A DNA stretch of 57,886 nucleotides from an uncultured Bacteroidales bacterium (GTDB taxonomy: Bacteria > Bacteroidota > Bacteroidia > Bacteroidales > FEN-979), in NCBI GenBank assembly GCA_903875045.1, contig CAIQUS010000057.1, forward strand, positions 1 through 57,886, given 5' to 3'. Position 1 is the first letter of the stretch; each line of letters begins with the position of its first letter. Below are positions 18,138 to 27,742 of the stretch, in pieces. The translations under genes were made by a program, and so were the position numbers. The notes under the pieces were generated by a model, which saw nothing but the letters and a program-made list of their open reading frames with translations, was not told the DNA's origin and did no database searches.

Positions 18138-21035
18138 TTAATTTTTGGGAATGGTAAACTTAAAAACACTCCCTTCGCCGATGGCTGATTCAACCCAGAT
18201 TCTGCCCCCATGGATTTCTACGATCTTTTTGCAGTGTGCCAAACCAATTCCTGTTCCGGGGAAGTCACTTCGGTTGTGCATCCGCTTGAAAATAATGAAA
18301 ATCTTGTCTTTGTTCTTGTCTTCAATGCCAATGCCATTGTCTTTGATGGAAAAGAGCCATTCGGTTCCATTTATTTCAGATGAAATATTTATTTCCGGGA
18401 CCACATCCTTTGTCTGGAACTTGATGGCATTGTTTATCAGGTTTTGGAACAATGATCTCAACTCTGAGGCAAACCCGGTGATGGTGGGCAGTTCCCGGAA
18501 CGTGATGATTGCCTTACTTTTTATGATGAAATCCTCCATGTCCGACACCACTTCACTTACAATTGTATTACAGTTAACAGTTGTCTTTATACTTTCTTTT
18601 CCAATAATAGAATAATCAACCAATCCTGAAACAAGCTCTTTCATCCTGCCTGCAGAATTGTATATAAAATTAAGATATTTAAGGCCATTCTCATCAAGTT
18701 TAGCTGCATACTCTTCCTTGATAAGTTCGGTGTAGTTGGTAAGTGTTCGCAGTGGTTCCTGAAGATCGTGGGAAGCAATATATGCAAACTGTTCAACTTC
18801 CTTTGTGTGAATTTCGAGTTCCTTATTTGAGACTTCCAGTTGGCCGGTGCGCTCAGCTATGCGGTTTTCAAGGGTCTCGTTCAATTTTCGGATTTCATCC
18901 TCTGCCTGTCTTCTCCCGGTAATATCATGAACAACAGTATACCGGAATTTTTTATCCTGAACCTGAATAACCTCTGCCGATAGCAGGACATGCCTGATAC
19001 TTCCGTTCTTGGCGGTTAACACGGTTTCCAGATTTGTTGTGATCCCGCCTTTCCTTACCTGAAGTTGGAGCGCATTCACGGTCTCCTCGTTTAAAATGCC
19101 TAACTCTACTGGCGTTTTACCAATCACCTCATCCTTGTCAAATCCAAGCAACGTGTAAAATGCTTCATTTACTTCGCTATATCTGTAAGTGTTCATGTCA
19201 CTTAACCCACATGCTGAAGGATTGAGATAAAAAACCTTTGAAAATTTTTCTTCCGACAGTTTGAGTTTTGAAATATCCTTGGAAACACCAAAAATGGCAG
19301 GTTTTCCATTCCAGAATCCATGTGAAACCCTCGTTTCCACTGGAATTTCAATGCCGGATTTTGAAATGATGGGGACCAGACAACAAGCTTTAACCCCGAG
19401 TAGCATTTCCTGCACAATCCGTCCTGCCTCTTCACGGCGGTCAGGGGGATGGACAAAAAGTACTGATTGGTCAAAAAGTTCTTCTTTTGTGTACCCGAGA
19501 CGATCAATAACAGTAATATTCGTATGTATTATTTTGCCTTGTTCATCCAGCACAAACAGGAAATCGTCGATCGCATTGAAAAAAGTTTCATAATTCAGAC
19601 GGGTTTGCAGCAATATCTCTTCTGATTGTTTACGCTCTGTGATATCCTGATTTGTGCCATATATCGCAGCAGGCTCACCGTTTGCCCCAAGTTGTATTTC
19701 CCCGGAGGACAGGATATGCCGGATTTCACCCGTGTCTTTTTTGATGAACCGTATTTCGATGGCATAGGACTTGCCGGTTATTAAAGCATTATTTAGAACC
19801 TGGGATGTGTACTCACGATCCTCAGGGTGAATGCAATCCGATACTTCCTGGAATTTTGGATGTTTTCCGGCATCAAACCCCATTATCCTCAAGCCTTCCT
19901 CCGAAGCAGTAAAAAGGTTGGTGGGAAGGTCTAATTTCCAATTGCCTAATTTTCCGATTTTCTGACTCTTTTTTAATTCTGACAGGGTTTCCAGAAGTTC
20001 CGCATCGGCAACTTTCCTTTCTTCAATAAGCCTTATTTTCATCAATGCAAGGCTCACTTGTTTTGCAACGGATTCAAGAAAGGCAAACTCTTCCTGTTTC
20101 CAGCTTCTTTGCTCCAGAATTTGATTCAGGGTAAAAAGGTAATATCCATTTTTATAAAAAGCAAAAGGATACCAAATTAAACTTTTAATCTTAAACCGTT
20201 CGTGCAAAATACTGCCTGAACCATCATTGATGAAATGTTCCCCTATGGCATTAAATTGACTTTCAAGGTGTTTTTGCGTTTTTTTGATTTCGGTAAACGG
20301 GGCTAAAAACATATCCAAAGGATATTGGGCTTTGGTTGCGGCAATATCCGCATGATCCTGTTTTAACCATTCACACAAACCGGTAATGATGTTTTTCTCG
20401 AATGAAACATCATAAATCAGCGACCTGTCCAACTGCAGGGTTTCACCGATAATGCGGTTGGTGTTTTCTAATATTTCGAAAGAGGTATCATGATAAATAA
20501 TTATTTCAGCAATTTTGTTCAATGCGGTAGAAAAAAACAATTGCTGGTCACGTTGTGATTCTGCAAGTTTTCGGTCAGTGATATCAATCACTGTAACGAA
20601 GCATTGCTCATCATTTTCTAAAGTAATTCCAGTGAGGTAAACATATTGCGGGGTATTTCCCTTGACAGATAATTTCACTTCACAGGATTCTTTGGCCTTG
20701 CAATTAAATACCGTGTTAAGAAAGTGATTGAAAACCGGTTTCGAATCGTCTGAAATAAAAAAACCGAACCATTTGCTTTTTAATAGTTGACGTTCTTTAT
20801 TCAACAATCTTGCCCCGCTAAGGTTAACCTCTATAACCATACCTTTTGGAGAAAGGATAAAATAACCCGTAGGGGTGAAATCGTATAACCCTGTATACTT
20901 GTTATTGACAATTTCTGTCTTTGCCCATAAATGCCGTAACTCCTCATTCTCCCTTTCAAGTTCCCTTTTGGATTCCTTAAGTTCTTGAATGAGCCTCAGA
21001 TTTTCAGTTACTGGGTGGTTATCCTCATGTTCCAT
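18138..21035 (-). CDS. Multi-PAS/GAF sensor histidine kinase
   Basis: A 965-aa soluble kinase. From the N-terminus: coiled coil (about 10-40), PAS (about 50-155), a GAF-like domain (about 165-345), three more PAS/PAC units (about 360-475, 485-600 and 605-725, each ending in an ITERK- or ITGRR-like linker), a coiled coil, HisKA with H756 in IASHDLQEPLR, and HATPase_c with NLINNAIKF, DNGIGIE and GTGIGLAHC. The HDLQEPLR box is that of phytochrome-like and Bacteroidota HisKA kinases. There is no receiver domain and no membrane helix, so its partner lies elsewhere. It converges with the lipoprotein gene. Confidence 0.92.
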   Translation of the reverse strand: MEHEDNHPVTENLRLIQELKESKRELERENEELRHLWAKTEIVNNKYTGLYDFTPTGYFILSPKGMVIEVNLSGARLLNKERQLLKSKWFGFFISDDSKPVFNHFLNTVFNCKAKESCEVKLSVKGNTPQYVYLTGITLENDEQCFVTVIDITDRKLAESQRDQQLFFSTALNKIAEIIIYHDTSFEILENTNRIIGETLQLDRSLIYDVSFEKNIITGLCEWLKQDHADIAATKAQYPLDMFLAPFTEIKKTQKHLESQFNAIGEHFINDGSGSILHERFKIKSLIWYPFAFYKNGYYLFTLNQILEQRSWKQEEFAFLESVAKQVSLALMKIRLIEERKVADAELLETLSELKKSQKIGKLGNWKLDLPTNLFTASEEGLRIMGFDAGKHPKFQEVSDCIHPEDREYTSQVLNNALITGKSYAIEIRFIKKDTGEIRHILSSGEIQLGANGEPAAIYGTNQDITERKQSEEILLQTRLNYETFFNAIDDFLFVLDEQGKIIHTNITVIDRLGYTKEELFDQSVLFVHPPDRREEAGRIVQEMLLGVKACCLVPIISKSGIEIPVETRVSHGFWNGKPAIFGVSKDISKLKLSEEKFSKVFYLNPSACGLSDMNTYRYSEVNEAFYTLLGFDKDEVIGKTPVELGILNEETVNALQLQVRKGGITTNLETVLTAKNGSIRHVLLSAEVIQVQDKKFRYTVVHDITGRRQAEDEIRKLNETLENRIAERTGQLEVSNKELEIHTKEVEQFAYIASHDLQEPLRTLTNYTELIKEEYAAKLDENGLKYLNFIYNSAGRMKELVSGLVDYSIIGKESIKTTVNCNTIVSEVVSDMEDFIIKSKAIITFRELPTITGFASELRSLFQNLINNAIKFQTKDVVPEINISSEINGTEWLFSIKDNGIGIEDKNKDKIFIIFKRMHNRSDFPGTGIGLAHCKKIVEIHGGRIWVESAIGEGSVFKFTIPKN

Positions 21036-21288
21036 GTTAAAGGCTGGGGTTTTATAGAGATTAAACTGTGTCCCGAAAACAATTTGACGAAATTAACGAA
21101 AACTCACGAATAACCTGTATTAAAATCGGACAGGGTTTAAGTGATTGGTGTTTTGGGGAATCAACTCCTCTGGTAGAAAGAAAAACCACCATTTTATCAG
21201 AATTAAATTTCAGATAAAATGGTAATTTATTTGAAATATGTGACTGCAGAAATAAGTCAGGGAATAGGAAAAACAAGCAGACAGCAGC

Positions 21289-21798
21289 TTAACAGGATGG
21301 GTAAACGGAGGCGTAATTAATATAACTCTGTGCAGGGCTAATACTTACAAAGCGAAAAGCATTGCCAACTGTTGTGGGGGTAACAACTTCCAAAGCCCAT
21401 AAATTTTCAGCCTTTGGGAAGTTAATCCTGATGCCATTATTATACATTACACGCTGGATAACGTTACCAGACTCATCAAACCAGCAGCGTTCACCGTTTA
21501 ATTTACCGTTTACATAAACAAATGATTCTTTTATTTTACCGGTTTTGTCATCATAACGTGACCATTGACCATTTGGAACCCCATTTTTATACATGAGCGA
21601 CATTGTTAAAATACCACTCTTGTTATAAAAATTTGAATACCCTATTTTAACGCCATTTGAATCGACAAGAGTAAGTTCCTCGGGAACTCCGCTTCCATTA
21701 AATACCATGAAAACTTTTTGAGCCTTTGTGACCATGGAGAACATAGTCAGCAAAAGAACAAAAAAAATCGCTTTCAAATATGGTGGAATCGTTTTCAT
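21289..21798 (-). CDS. Exported MORN_2/YwqK-like repeat protein
   Basis: A 169-aa protein starting with MKTIPPYLK and a signal peptide ending near TKAQ. Three MORN_2-type units follow, for example MYKNGVPNGQWSRYDDKTG and VYVNGKLNGERCWFDESG, each a short hairpin around a Gly-x-x-Asn-Gly turn. An in-frame ATG at 21810 would add four residues; I prefer 21798 because the signal peptide then begins with Met-Lys. Such proteins are often labelled YwqK antitoxins by similarity, but with a signal peptide and no toxin nearby that label is not supported. Function is unknown. Confidence 0.65.
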   Translation of the reverse strand: MKTIPPYLKAIFFVLLLTMFSMVTKAQKVFMVFNGSGVPEELTLVDSNGVKIGYSNFYNKSGILTMSLMYKNGVPNGQWSRYDDKTGKIKESFVYVNGKLNGERCWFDESGNVIQRVMYNNGIRINFPKAENLWALEVVTPTTVGNAFRFVSISPAQSYINYASVYPSC

Positions 21799-21810
21799 GC
21801 TTATTGGCAT

Positions 21811-22253
21811 TACAAAAAGAAGGCCAAAATAAAAACCGTGAAGAATATTTATAATAATTAATCATTTAACTAGCATAAAATGAGTTAAATAAAACGAAAA
21901 AAAATATTTTGTTGAGAAGGGGAATTCATGTATATGTTATGGAAGAAGAATCGGGCTAAAAGTGAAAAAAACGCACAGGTGTGCGGAAATAAAATTGTTG
22001 TTTTGGTTGGAAATTTTAAATCGGAGCATGCCCATCGAAAAATAATTTTTATTGCTGTTCTAAAATGTTGTTTCTTTGTATAGTCTGGTTAAACATCCGG
22101 ATCTCAAACCTGCTCATACCGCTTCCCATGGAAATTATATATGCTGCATGTCTCCTCTTCTTCCTGATTAATATTGCATTCATTCCGTTTTGTTTTTCAA
22201 AGCCGGCAGCGACGATGGCCGGGATACTCCATTAATACTAAACCTTAGGTACC
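21811..22253. other. AT-rich intergenic region of 443 bp
   Basis: It separates the minus-strand MORN protein from the plus-strand beta-helix gene. It holds one short ORF (21928-22083) and a weak promoter-like pair: TTG at 22052-22054, 16 bp, then TTTCTTTG at 22071-22078, which differs from TAnnTTTG at one position. No tRNA, hairpin terminator or strong repeat was seen. Confidence 0.4.
21928..22083 (+). CDS. Possible small ORF, 51 aa
   Basis: ATG 21928 opens a 51-codon frame ending in TAG at 22081-22083. A GAGAAGGGG stretch about 7 bp upstream could act as a ribosome binding site. The product starts MYMLWKKNRAKSEKN, is basic, and has a hydrophobic end (IIFIAVLKCCFFV) that could form one short membrane segment. 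No homologue is recognised, and it may be chance. Confidence 0.2.
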   Translation: MYMLWKKNRAKSEKNAQVCGNKIVVLVGNFKSEHAHRKIIFIAVLKCCFFV

Positions 22254-23216
22254 ATGAAAAAAATGATCTTTTTTTTGATCCTTGTGATCTTATGTTTAAA
22301 TGTGAATTCGATTTATGCGAAAAAATGGCGGGTAAACAATACGGGGATACCCTCCGATTTCACCACAGCCAACGCTGCGGTAAATTCGCCACTTGTTTCA
22401 AACGGAGATACGATGTACTTTGAAAGTTCGATGTTATCCTATGGCGGTTTGTATCTTGTAAAAAGACTTGTTATTATTGGTCCGGGTTATTTCCTTGGTG
22501 AAAATGATTCAACACAAGCCGATTTGAAACCTGCTTCTTTTGATCAGGCAACATTCAGTACCGGTTCAAATGGGACCATCGTGAGAGGAATGACCTTTAC
22601 ACACACATACAATGATCTCGGTGCATCTGGTATTACCCTGGAAAACAATAGAATAGAAGGAATGAGTGTCAATTCCGGCGGATCAGGAAATGTCATTATC
22701 CGTAATTATATAACAACCCTTTCGCTGACTAATACGCAGAATGCACTGGTTGCAAATAATGTTATAATAAAATCTGCCTGGAATGAAGTGTGTTTTTTTA
22801 TACAGACCGATGCTTCCGCTACAGTATTAAACAACATATTCCTGGGGAAAGTGAGTATTCGCAATTCGGTATTCAGGAACAATATATGCACATTAACAGC
22901 AGGTCAATCTCCATTGTTTTTCAGCGAAAATTCGACTGTTGAGAACAACATTGGTGCTTCAACCCAATTTGGAACTACGAATGGTAACCAGGAAAATGTT
23001 GATATGACGACTGTATTTGAATTTACCGGTAGCAGCGATGGCCAATACAAGTTGAAGGCCGGATCGCCGGCCATTGGAGCAGGGGTTGGCGGAACAGATT
23101 GTGGTATGTTCGGCGGAAATTATCCGTATATCCTCTCGGGAATGGTATCCGGTCCTTCTGTCTGGTATCTGAATATGAACGGAATAGAGGTAACGGTCAA
23201 GGCTAAAAGTCACTGA
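22254..23216 (+). CDS. Exported right-handed beta-helix protein
   Basis: A 320-aa protein with a signal peptide (first about 22 residues, ending IYAKK). The body has short repeats typical of a parallel beta-helix, such as GITLENNRIEG, NVIIRNYIT, NALVANNVII and ATVLNNIFLG, with Asn ladders. It ends with the SPAIGAGVGGTDCGMFGG motif common in Bacteroidota beta-helix proteins. No lyase catalytic set was recognised, so a structural or binding role is as likely as polysaccharide cleavage. No T9SS sorting domain is visible. The next gene begins 2 bp after its stop, so the two are probably translated together. Confidence 0.75.
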   Translation: MKKMIFFLILVILCLNVNSIYAKKWRVNNTGIPSDFTTANAAVNSPLVSNGDTMYFESSMLSYGGLYLVKRLVIIGPGYFLGENDSTQADLKPASFDQATFSTGSNGTIVRGMTFTHTYNDLGASGITLENNRIEGMSVNSGGSGNVIIRNYITTLSLTNTQNALVANNVIIKSAWNEVCFFIQTDASATVLNNIFLGKVSIRNSVFRNNICTLTAGQSPLFFSENSTVENNIGASTQFGTTNGNQENVDMTTVFEFTGSSDGQYKLKAGSPAIGAGVGGTDCGMFGGNYPYILSGMVSGPSVWYLNMNGIEVTVKAKSH

Positions 23217-23218
23217 TC

Positions 23219-24391
23219 ATGAAACGGTGTTTAATCATTTTTCTGACTGTTCTTACACAGGCTATCGTTTTCGGACAAAATATCAGCAGGATTGAATATT
23301 TCTTTGATAACGACCCTGGATATGGTGAAGGAACTGCCGTCAGTTATGCTGCGGGTTCTGCCGTGACTACAACCTTTAATATCAGCACGACCGGTTTGAC
23401 AAAAGGGTTGCATTACCTGTGTGTAAGGGCTAAAGATTCACAATCCCGCTGGAGTGTTCTTTCTTGGTCGATGTTTTTAGTGCAGGACATTAAGGCCAAC
23501 CTCAGCCTGCTCGAATATTTTGTTGATACCGATCCGGGATTCGGAAGCGGCACCCCGGTCTCATATACCCTTGGTTCAAAGATATCGGTTTCTTTCGAGA
23601 TCAATCCAGCTGTTAGCGGTGCGGGGATGCATTATTTGTGTCTCAGAGCTATGGATTTGAAGAAGCGTTGGAGTGTTCTTTCCTGGTACCCGTTTGTTGA
23701 CTTATCAATGGCTACAGGCTCCATGATCACAGGTATGGAGTATTTTATTGATACTGACCCCGGTTTTGGAAGTGCCATACCGATACCGGTTACGCCCGGG
23801 CAAAAGGTAAATGCAGTTTTTTCACCCTCCACTTCAGGTTTGAACCAGGGTGTTCATTTTCTCTGTGTGCGTGTAAGGAATGAGGCGGGTGTTTGGAGTA
23901 TCCTCCAGCAATATATCTTTAGTAAGGTTCCCGAAACAAAGTATCCGATTGATGGTATGGAATATTTCACCGATACCGATCCTGGTTTCGGGAAGGGCGT
24001 TCCGGTTAGTATTACCTCTTCCAATTCTGTTGTTGCCCGTTTTAGTCCTGATACCATCGGGATGGCCCAGGGTACCCGGTTGCTGGTGGTAAGGGCAAAG
24101 GATGCTGCAGGTAACTGGAGCATTGTTCAGGATACCACCTTTAATTACAGTAGTACCTTCCGTACCTGGACAGGAGCCTTAAGCGATGACTGGAATGTAG
24201 CCGGGAACTGGTCGCCTGTCGGGGTCCCCGGTTGGAATGATGATGCACTGATTCCGGCTTCAACCCCTTTTATGCCCGTGGTCAGGAATCCGGGATTGAG
24301 CTGCCGCGAAGTGATTGTAGCACCAGGCGGTGAATTGCATATCAACCCTGGAATAGTATTGACTGTGAGTGGTGATCTGAAATTGAATTAA
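23219..24391 (+). CDS. Exported protein with four tandem EYFxDTDPGFG repeats
   Basis: A 390-aa protein with a signal peptide (ending VFGQN, about 21). Four tandem repeats of about 73 residues follow, each opening with EYFxDxDPGFG/YGxGxPV and closing with HxLCVRAKDxxxxWS, beginning near residues 25, 98, 172 and 245. After the last unit comes a segment of the form TWTGALSDDWNVAGNWSP (about 317-334), often seen in Bacteroidota surface proteins ahead of a C-terminal sorting domain. The protein ends soon after, with no T9SS domain. It lies 2 bp after the beta-helix gene. The repeat type is widespread in Bacteroidota surface proteins; its role is not known to me. Confidence 0.75.
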   Translation: MKRCLIIFLTVLTQAIVFGQNISRIEYFFDNDPGYGEGTAVSYAAGSAVTTTFNISTTGLTKGLHYLCVRAKDSQSRWSVLSWSMFLVQDIKANLSLLEYFVDTDPGFGSGTPVSYTLGSKISVSFEINPAVSGAGMHYLCLRAMDLKKRWSVLSWYPFVDLSMATGSMITGMEYFIDTDPGFGSAIPIPVTPGQKVNAVFSPSTSGLNQGVHFLCVRVRNEAGVWSILQQYIFSKVPETKYPIDGMEYFTDTDPGFGKGVPVSITSSNSVVARFSPDTIGMAQGTRLLVVRAKDAAGNWSIVQDTTFNYSSTFRTWTGALSDDWNVAGNWSPVGVPGWNDDALIPASTPFMPVVRNPGLSCREVIVAPGGELHINPGIVLTVSGDLKLN

Positions 24392-24433
24392 GGCTTGTGC
24401 CATCCATACAAACACTATCCAACTGTTCAGGAT

Positions 24434-27400
24434 CTAATCTTTTTCCGTGAGTAATCCGACCAGTGGATTTTGAGTTAATATCCTTCGGGCGGGGAAATAT
24501 ATCCATAGAAAACCATTTGCTGCGACCATCATAAGGATTCCACAAATAAATATCCAGGGGATGGAACTAACCCGGGAAATCAGCAATGGCAGAATGACCG
24601 GTATGGAGGCTATCAGCCCAAGGAGGATTCCCGATGAAAGTATTAGGAGGTGTTCAGCAAGGATCATCTTGAAAATAAATTTCCTGTGAAATCCCAATGC
24701 AACATATAGAGCCAGTTCATGCCTTCGTTGGGATATATTCCGCAGAAGCACAATACCCAATCCGATGGTGCCGATAACAATACCCAGTCCCCCGAGCAGC
24801 ATGAACACCGACAGATAAGTGTTTTCCACCGCATTGAAGGAGGCAAGTCGTTCGGATGCATGGATTGTCATCAATCCATAATCCCGGAACAGCGATTCAA
24901 GCCTTTGCGAAATAGTATCAACTTGATTTGACGGACCATCGATCAGCATCATGCGTGTACCAACGGTTGAAGGGTAATAACAACGCAACAGGCTGTCGGA
25001 AACCAGGATGTTCCCCTGGAAAACCGAGTTGTCCAAACCACCCATCAGTTTAATTTTTAGAATTTTGCCCGATTCATCCCTGTAAAACAGGGTATCTCCG
25101 ACCGATTTTCGAAGGCCCCAGGTAATGACCGTCAGATCCGCAAATCCGGGGATGACACCAGGTGCGAGGCTGCGCAATAATAGATTCCACGGCTGTGTGG
25201 GATCGACAGATGAATCGAGGTTCGTAAAGTTGAATACATTGAGACGGTTAAATACTCCCGCAGGGACACCCAATATGCCGGGCTGAGTTACCTGGTTGAG
25301 GTTCAGGCAGCTGGCGTCATCCCCGTCCAGACGGGGCAGTTGAATAAACCTGACTTGTTTAAGCACCGTTTCGTCCGATAAACCAAAAATGTCTGCGCTG
25401 TAAGGCGAGTTCAAGTCATTCAAAAATGGAAGTGTTGACTCGGCCCAAAGAAGAAATCCACCGGTTCCGGAATGTCTTGAGGTTTCGAGACCATAAAATG
25501 TTTTTCTGTTTGCCCCGGTAATGATGATGGTAAAGGTTCCCAGCGACAACAATGCCACAGCAGATATCGTTCGCATGCGATGCAGGGCGAGGGTTTTCAA
25601 TATTAGCCGGGAGAGCCGGGGGATGAGATTCGCGGGATGGATTGATCTTCTGATCAGGAAAAGGTTCAGCAGGGCTAACCCTCCGAGGAGGAGAAGACCT
25701 CCTGCTATCAGCGAAAAAGAATCATTCAGGGCTTTGCCGGAAATCATTGGCAAAAACAGCCAGCCCACAGAAAACCCAATGCCAATAGCGGCAATGACAA
25801 TGCTCGGCAGCCGGACGGGCTTGCTGAATCCTGCATTTTGAATTTCATTGGAACCTTTTACCATCGTTGACAATGGTTTCCGCAGATTTTTCCATAATAC
25901 ACCCAGCAGAACAGCCAGCGAAGCAACGATACCTGTTGTTGCGCCAGTCAGAAGTGTTGCCGGATTGATCTTCATCACCAGAAGTGAAGTATTCACCGCA
26001 TCAAGCCAGATGGTGTTCAATCCAAGGATCAGACAATTGTTGTAAAGTACACCGCCAAATGTTCCGGCGATGGCACCGGCAATGGCAACCAGCAATGCTT
26101 CGATGGACAGGACGACCAGAATGTTTCGTTTTGTGAAGCCAATGGCCGACAGAATGCCGGCTTCTGACATACGCGCCTGTGCCAGTGACCGAAATAACAT
26201 GGCTGTGAGCAGCAAGGCACTGATCACAATAAAAAAGCTCAGGCTCAGGAACAATTCTCCAAAATCGGTCGAGTTACGTGCGGCCAGTTGCCCCTCCTCA
26301 TAAACAGGCCGGAAAAATAATCCGGAATGAACCGGATTGATATTCAGCATTATGGATTGTTCAATCCGGGAAATCTCTGTTTCACGGGCATCAAACCGAA
26401 ATCCGGTATAGCTGCCAAACCGGTTTCCCCAGATTTTTTTTCCGGTATCTATTGCGATAAATGCCTTTGGTGTTCCACGGTAATCTTTCCAGTATTGTTC
26501 ATCTTTGTCACGAATTTTCTTCAGATTGATGGGTGCCCCTGTTTCCCAATCGCGGCAATTTCCGGCATCAGACATCCCGGGAAATTCAGGCATCAGAAAG
26601 CGATCTGCCAGGTTGTTCTCTAAAGGGATGACCGATTTTACCATAAACCGGCTGCTGTCTTCCCGAAGCGTGCGCAAAGGGCCCATCAGGAAATACCTCA
26701 TCGTCACTGAATCTCCGGTCTGAACGCCCAGATCCTTTGAGAGCCAGTCATTGATGATTATCTGCCCCGGTGAGATAGGTTGTTTGAGAAAAGATTCACT
26801 GGCTGCTGTTACAAAAGAATAAGGGGTTGAGTTGCCGCCATAGGAGATTGAATTTACCAGATAAGTGAGAAGGGGCTGGCAGCCGGGAATGGCCGATAAT
26901 ACGGCATTGGCGGTGGCATCATGGAAAAAGATCCGATCGGAGGTGATTTGGTATATTCCGCCGGAGGGCAGTTTCCTGATGGTCAGTCCGGCATCAGCCG
27001 GTTTCATGCAGAAATGAAGAGCACTGTCAAGCACAGGTACCATTGATCCGGATGTTCCATTATCAGTCGCAAGCAGCAGGTTGGCCCGGCCATTTAATTC
27101 CAGCAATGAAGCCAACTGTTTTAATGGAAGGAAAATGTTGTATGGGGCAGTTTGATTGTTTTTGAGGCTGAAGCGGCCCGATTGTTCATCCCCGGAGATG
27201 GCAGAAACTTTAACCCGGATTGAAACCGATGGGACCTTTTCCGAGACAAATGGCGCATCTGATGGCGCTTCCCCCTGTTTTTGCAGTCGTAACAGCAGCT
27301 CATCCCCCAGCTTCAGGTTCAGTTTTTTTGCTACATTCATACTGATAACTGCCTCATCTGTAAGGGGTAACTGAACCGGCCTGTCCCAGAGTGTTTTGAA

Positions 27401-27742
27401 CCTTTCATCGATCCCAAGGATTTGCACCTGGTTTATCCTCAGGTTTTGATCACTGTTTATGGCAATACCTGCAACCTGTAAAACGGGAGCGACAGGAATT
27501 TGAGTTTTTTCAGACAGTTCCCTGGCCAGTCCCTGTGTGAAAAACCGGTTATTCGTTTGCAGTGCGTACCTGATTTTTCCCAACCGGATGTCTGTCAGCC
27601 GCTGCAGGCTGAACCTCACCGAATCGCCTACGATCAACGCACCCGTCACCACCGCTGTACTGATCATAACCCCAGCCATCACGGCAAGGTATGGTTTGCG
27701 ATGAAACCAGAGGTTACGTAAAATCAGCCTGACCTGGTTCAT
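24434..27742 (-). CDS. Giant FtsX/MacB-type ABC transporter permease
   Basis: A 1102-aa permease. After a first helix (about 16-38) comes a MacB-like periplasmic domain, then an FtsX core of three helices (about 485-620), two or three more helices (about 640-745), a second periplasmic domain, and a C-terminal FtsX core (about 975-1090) with LLRNISQRRHELALYVALGF. It is therefore a two-module FtsX permease in one chain, unlike the 400-aa LolC/E or 650-aa MacB proteins. Its start overlaps the stop of the ATPase gene by 4 bp (ATGA at 27742-27739), so the pair forms one transporter. Such systems extract lipoproteins or export peptides and lipids by mechanotransmission. It is the last gene of the large minus-strand operon. 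Confidence 0.88.
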   Translation of the reverse strand: MNQVRLILRNLWFHRKPYLAVMAGVMISTAVVTGALIVGDSVRFSLQRLTDIRLGKIRYALQTNNRFFTQGLARELSEKTQIPVAPVLQVAGIAINSDQNLRINQVQILGIDERFKTLWDRPVQLPLTDEAVISMNVAKKLNLKLGDELLLRLQKQGEAPSDAPFVSEKVPSVSIRVKVSAISGDEQSGRFSLKNNQTAPYNIFLPLKQLASLLELNGRANLLLATDNGTSGSMVPVLDSALHFCMKPADAGLTIRKLPSGGIYQITSDRIFFHDATANAVLSAIPGCQPLLTYLVNSISYGGNSTPYSFVTAASESFLKQPISPGQIIINDWLSKDLGVQTGDSVTMRYFLMGPLRTLREDSSRFMVKSVIPLENNLADRFLMPEFPGMSDAGNCRDWETGAPINLKKIRDKDEQYWKDYRGTPKAFIAIDTGKKIWGNRFGSYTGFRFDARETEISRIEQSIMLNINPVHSGLFFRPVYEEGQLAARNSTDFGELFLSLSFFIVISALLLTAMLFRSLAQARMSEAGILSAIGFTKRNILVVLSIEALLVAIAGAIAGTFGGVLYNNCLILGLNTIWLDAVNTSLLVMKINPATLLTGATTGIVASLAVLLGVLWKNLRKPLSTMVKGSNEIQNAGFSKPVRLPSIVIAAIGIGFSVGWLFLPMISGKALNDSFSLIAGGLLLLGGLALLNLFLIRRSIHPANLIPRLSRLILKTLALHRMRTISAVALLSLGTFTIIITGANRKTFYGLETSRHSGTGGFLLWAESTLPFLNDLNSPYSADIFGLSDETVLKQVRFIQLPRLDGDDASCLNLNQVTQPGILGVPAGVFNRLNVFNFTNLDSSVDPTQPWNLLLRSLAPGVIPGFADLTVITWGLRKSVGDTLFYRDESGKILKIKLMGGLDNSVFQGNILVSDSLLRCYYPSTVGTRMMLIDGPSNQVDTISQRLESLFRDYGLMTIHASERLASFNAVENTYLSVFMLLGGLGIVIGTIGLGIVLLRNISQRRHELALYVALGFHRKFIFKMILAEHLLILSSGILLGLIASIPVILPLLISRVSSIPWIFICGILMMVAANGFLWIYFPARRILTQNPLVGLLTEKD

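Noticed and set aside
21289-21810. YwqK-type antitoxin.
   Set aside because: It has a signal peptide and no toxin partner; only the MORN_2 repeats are shared.
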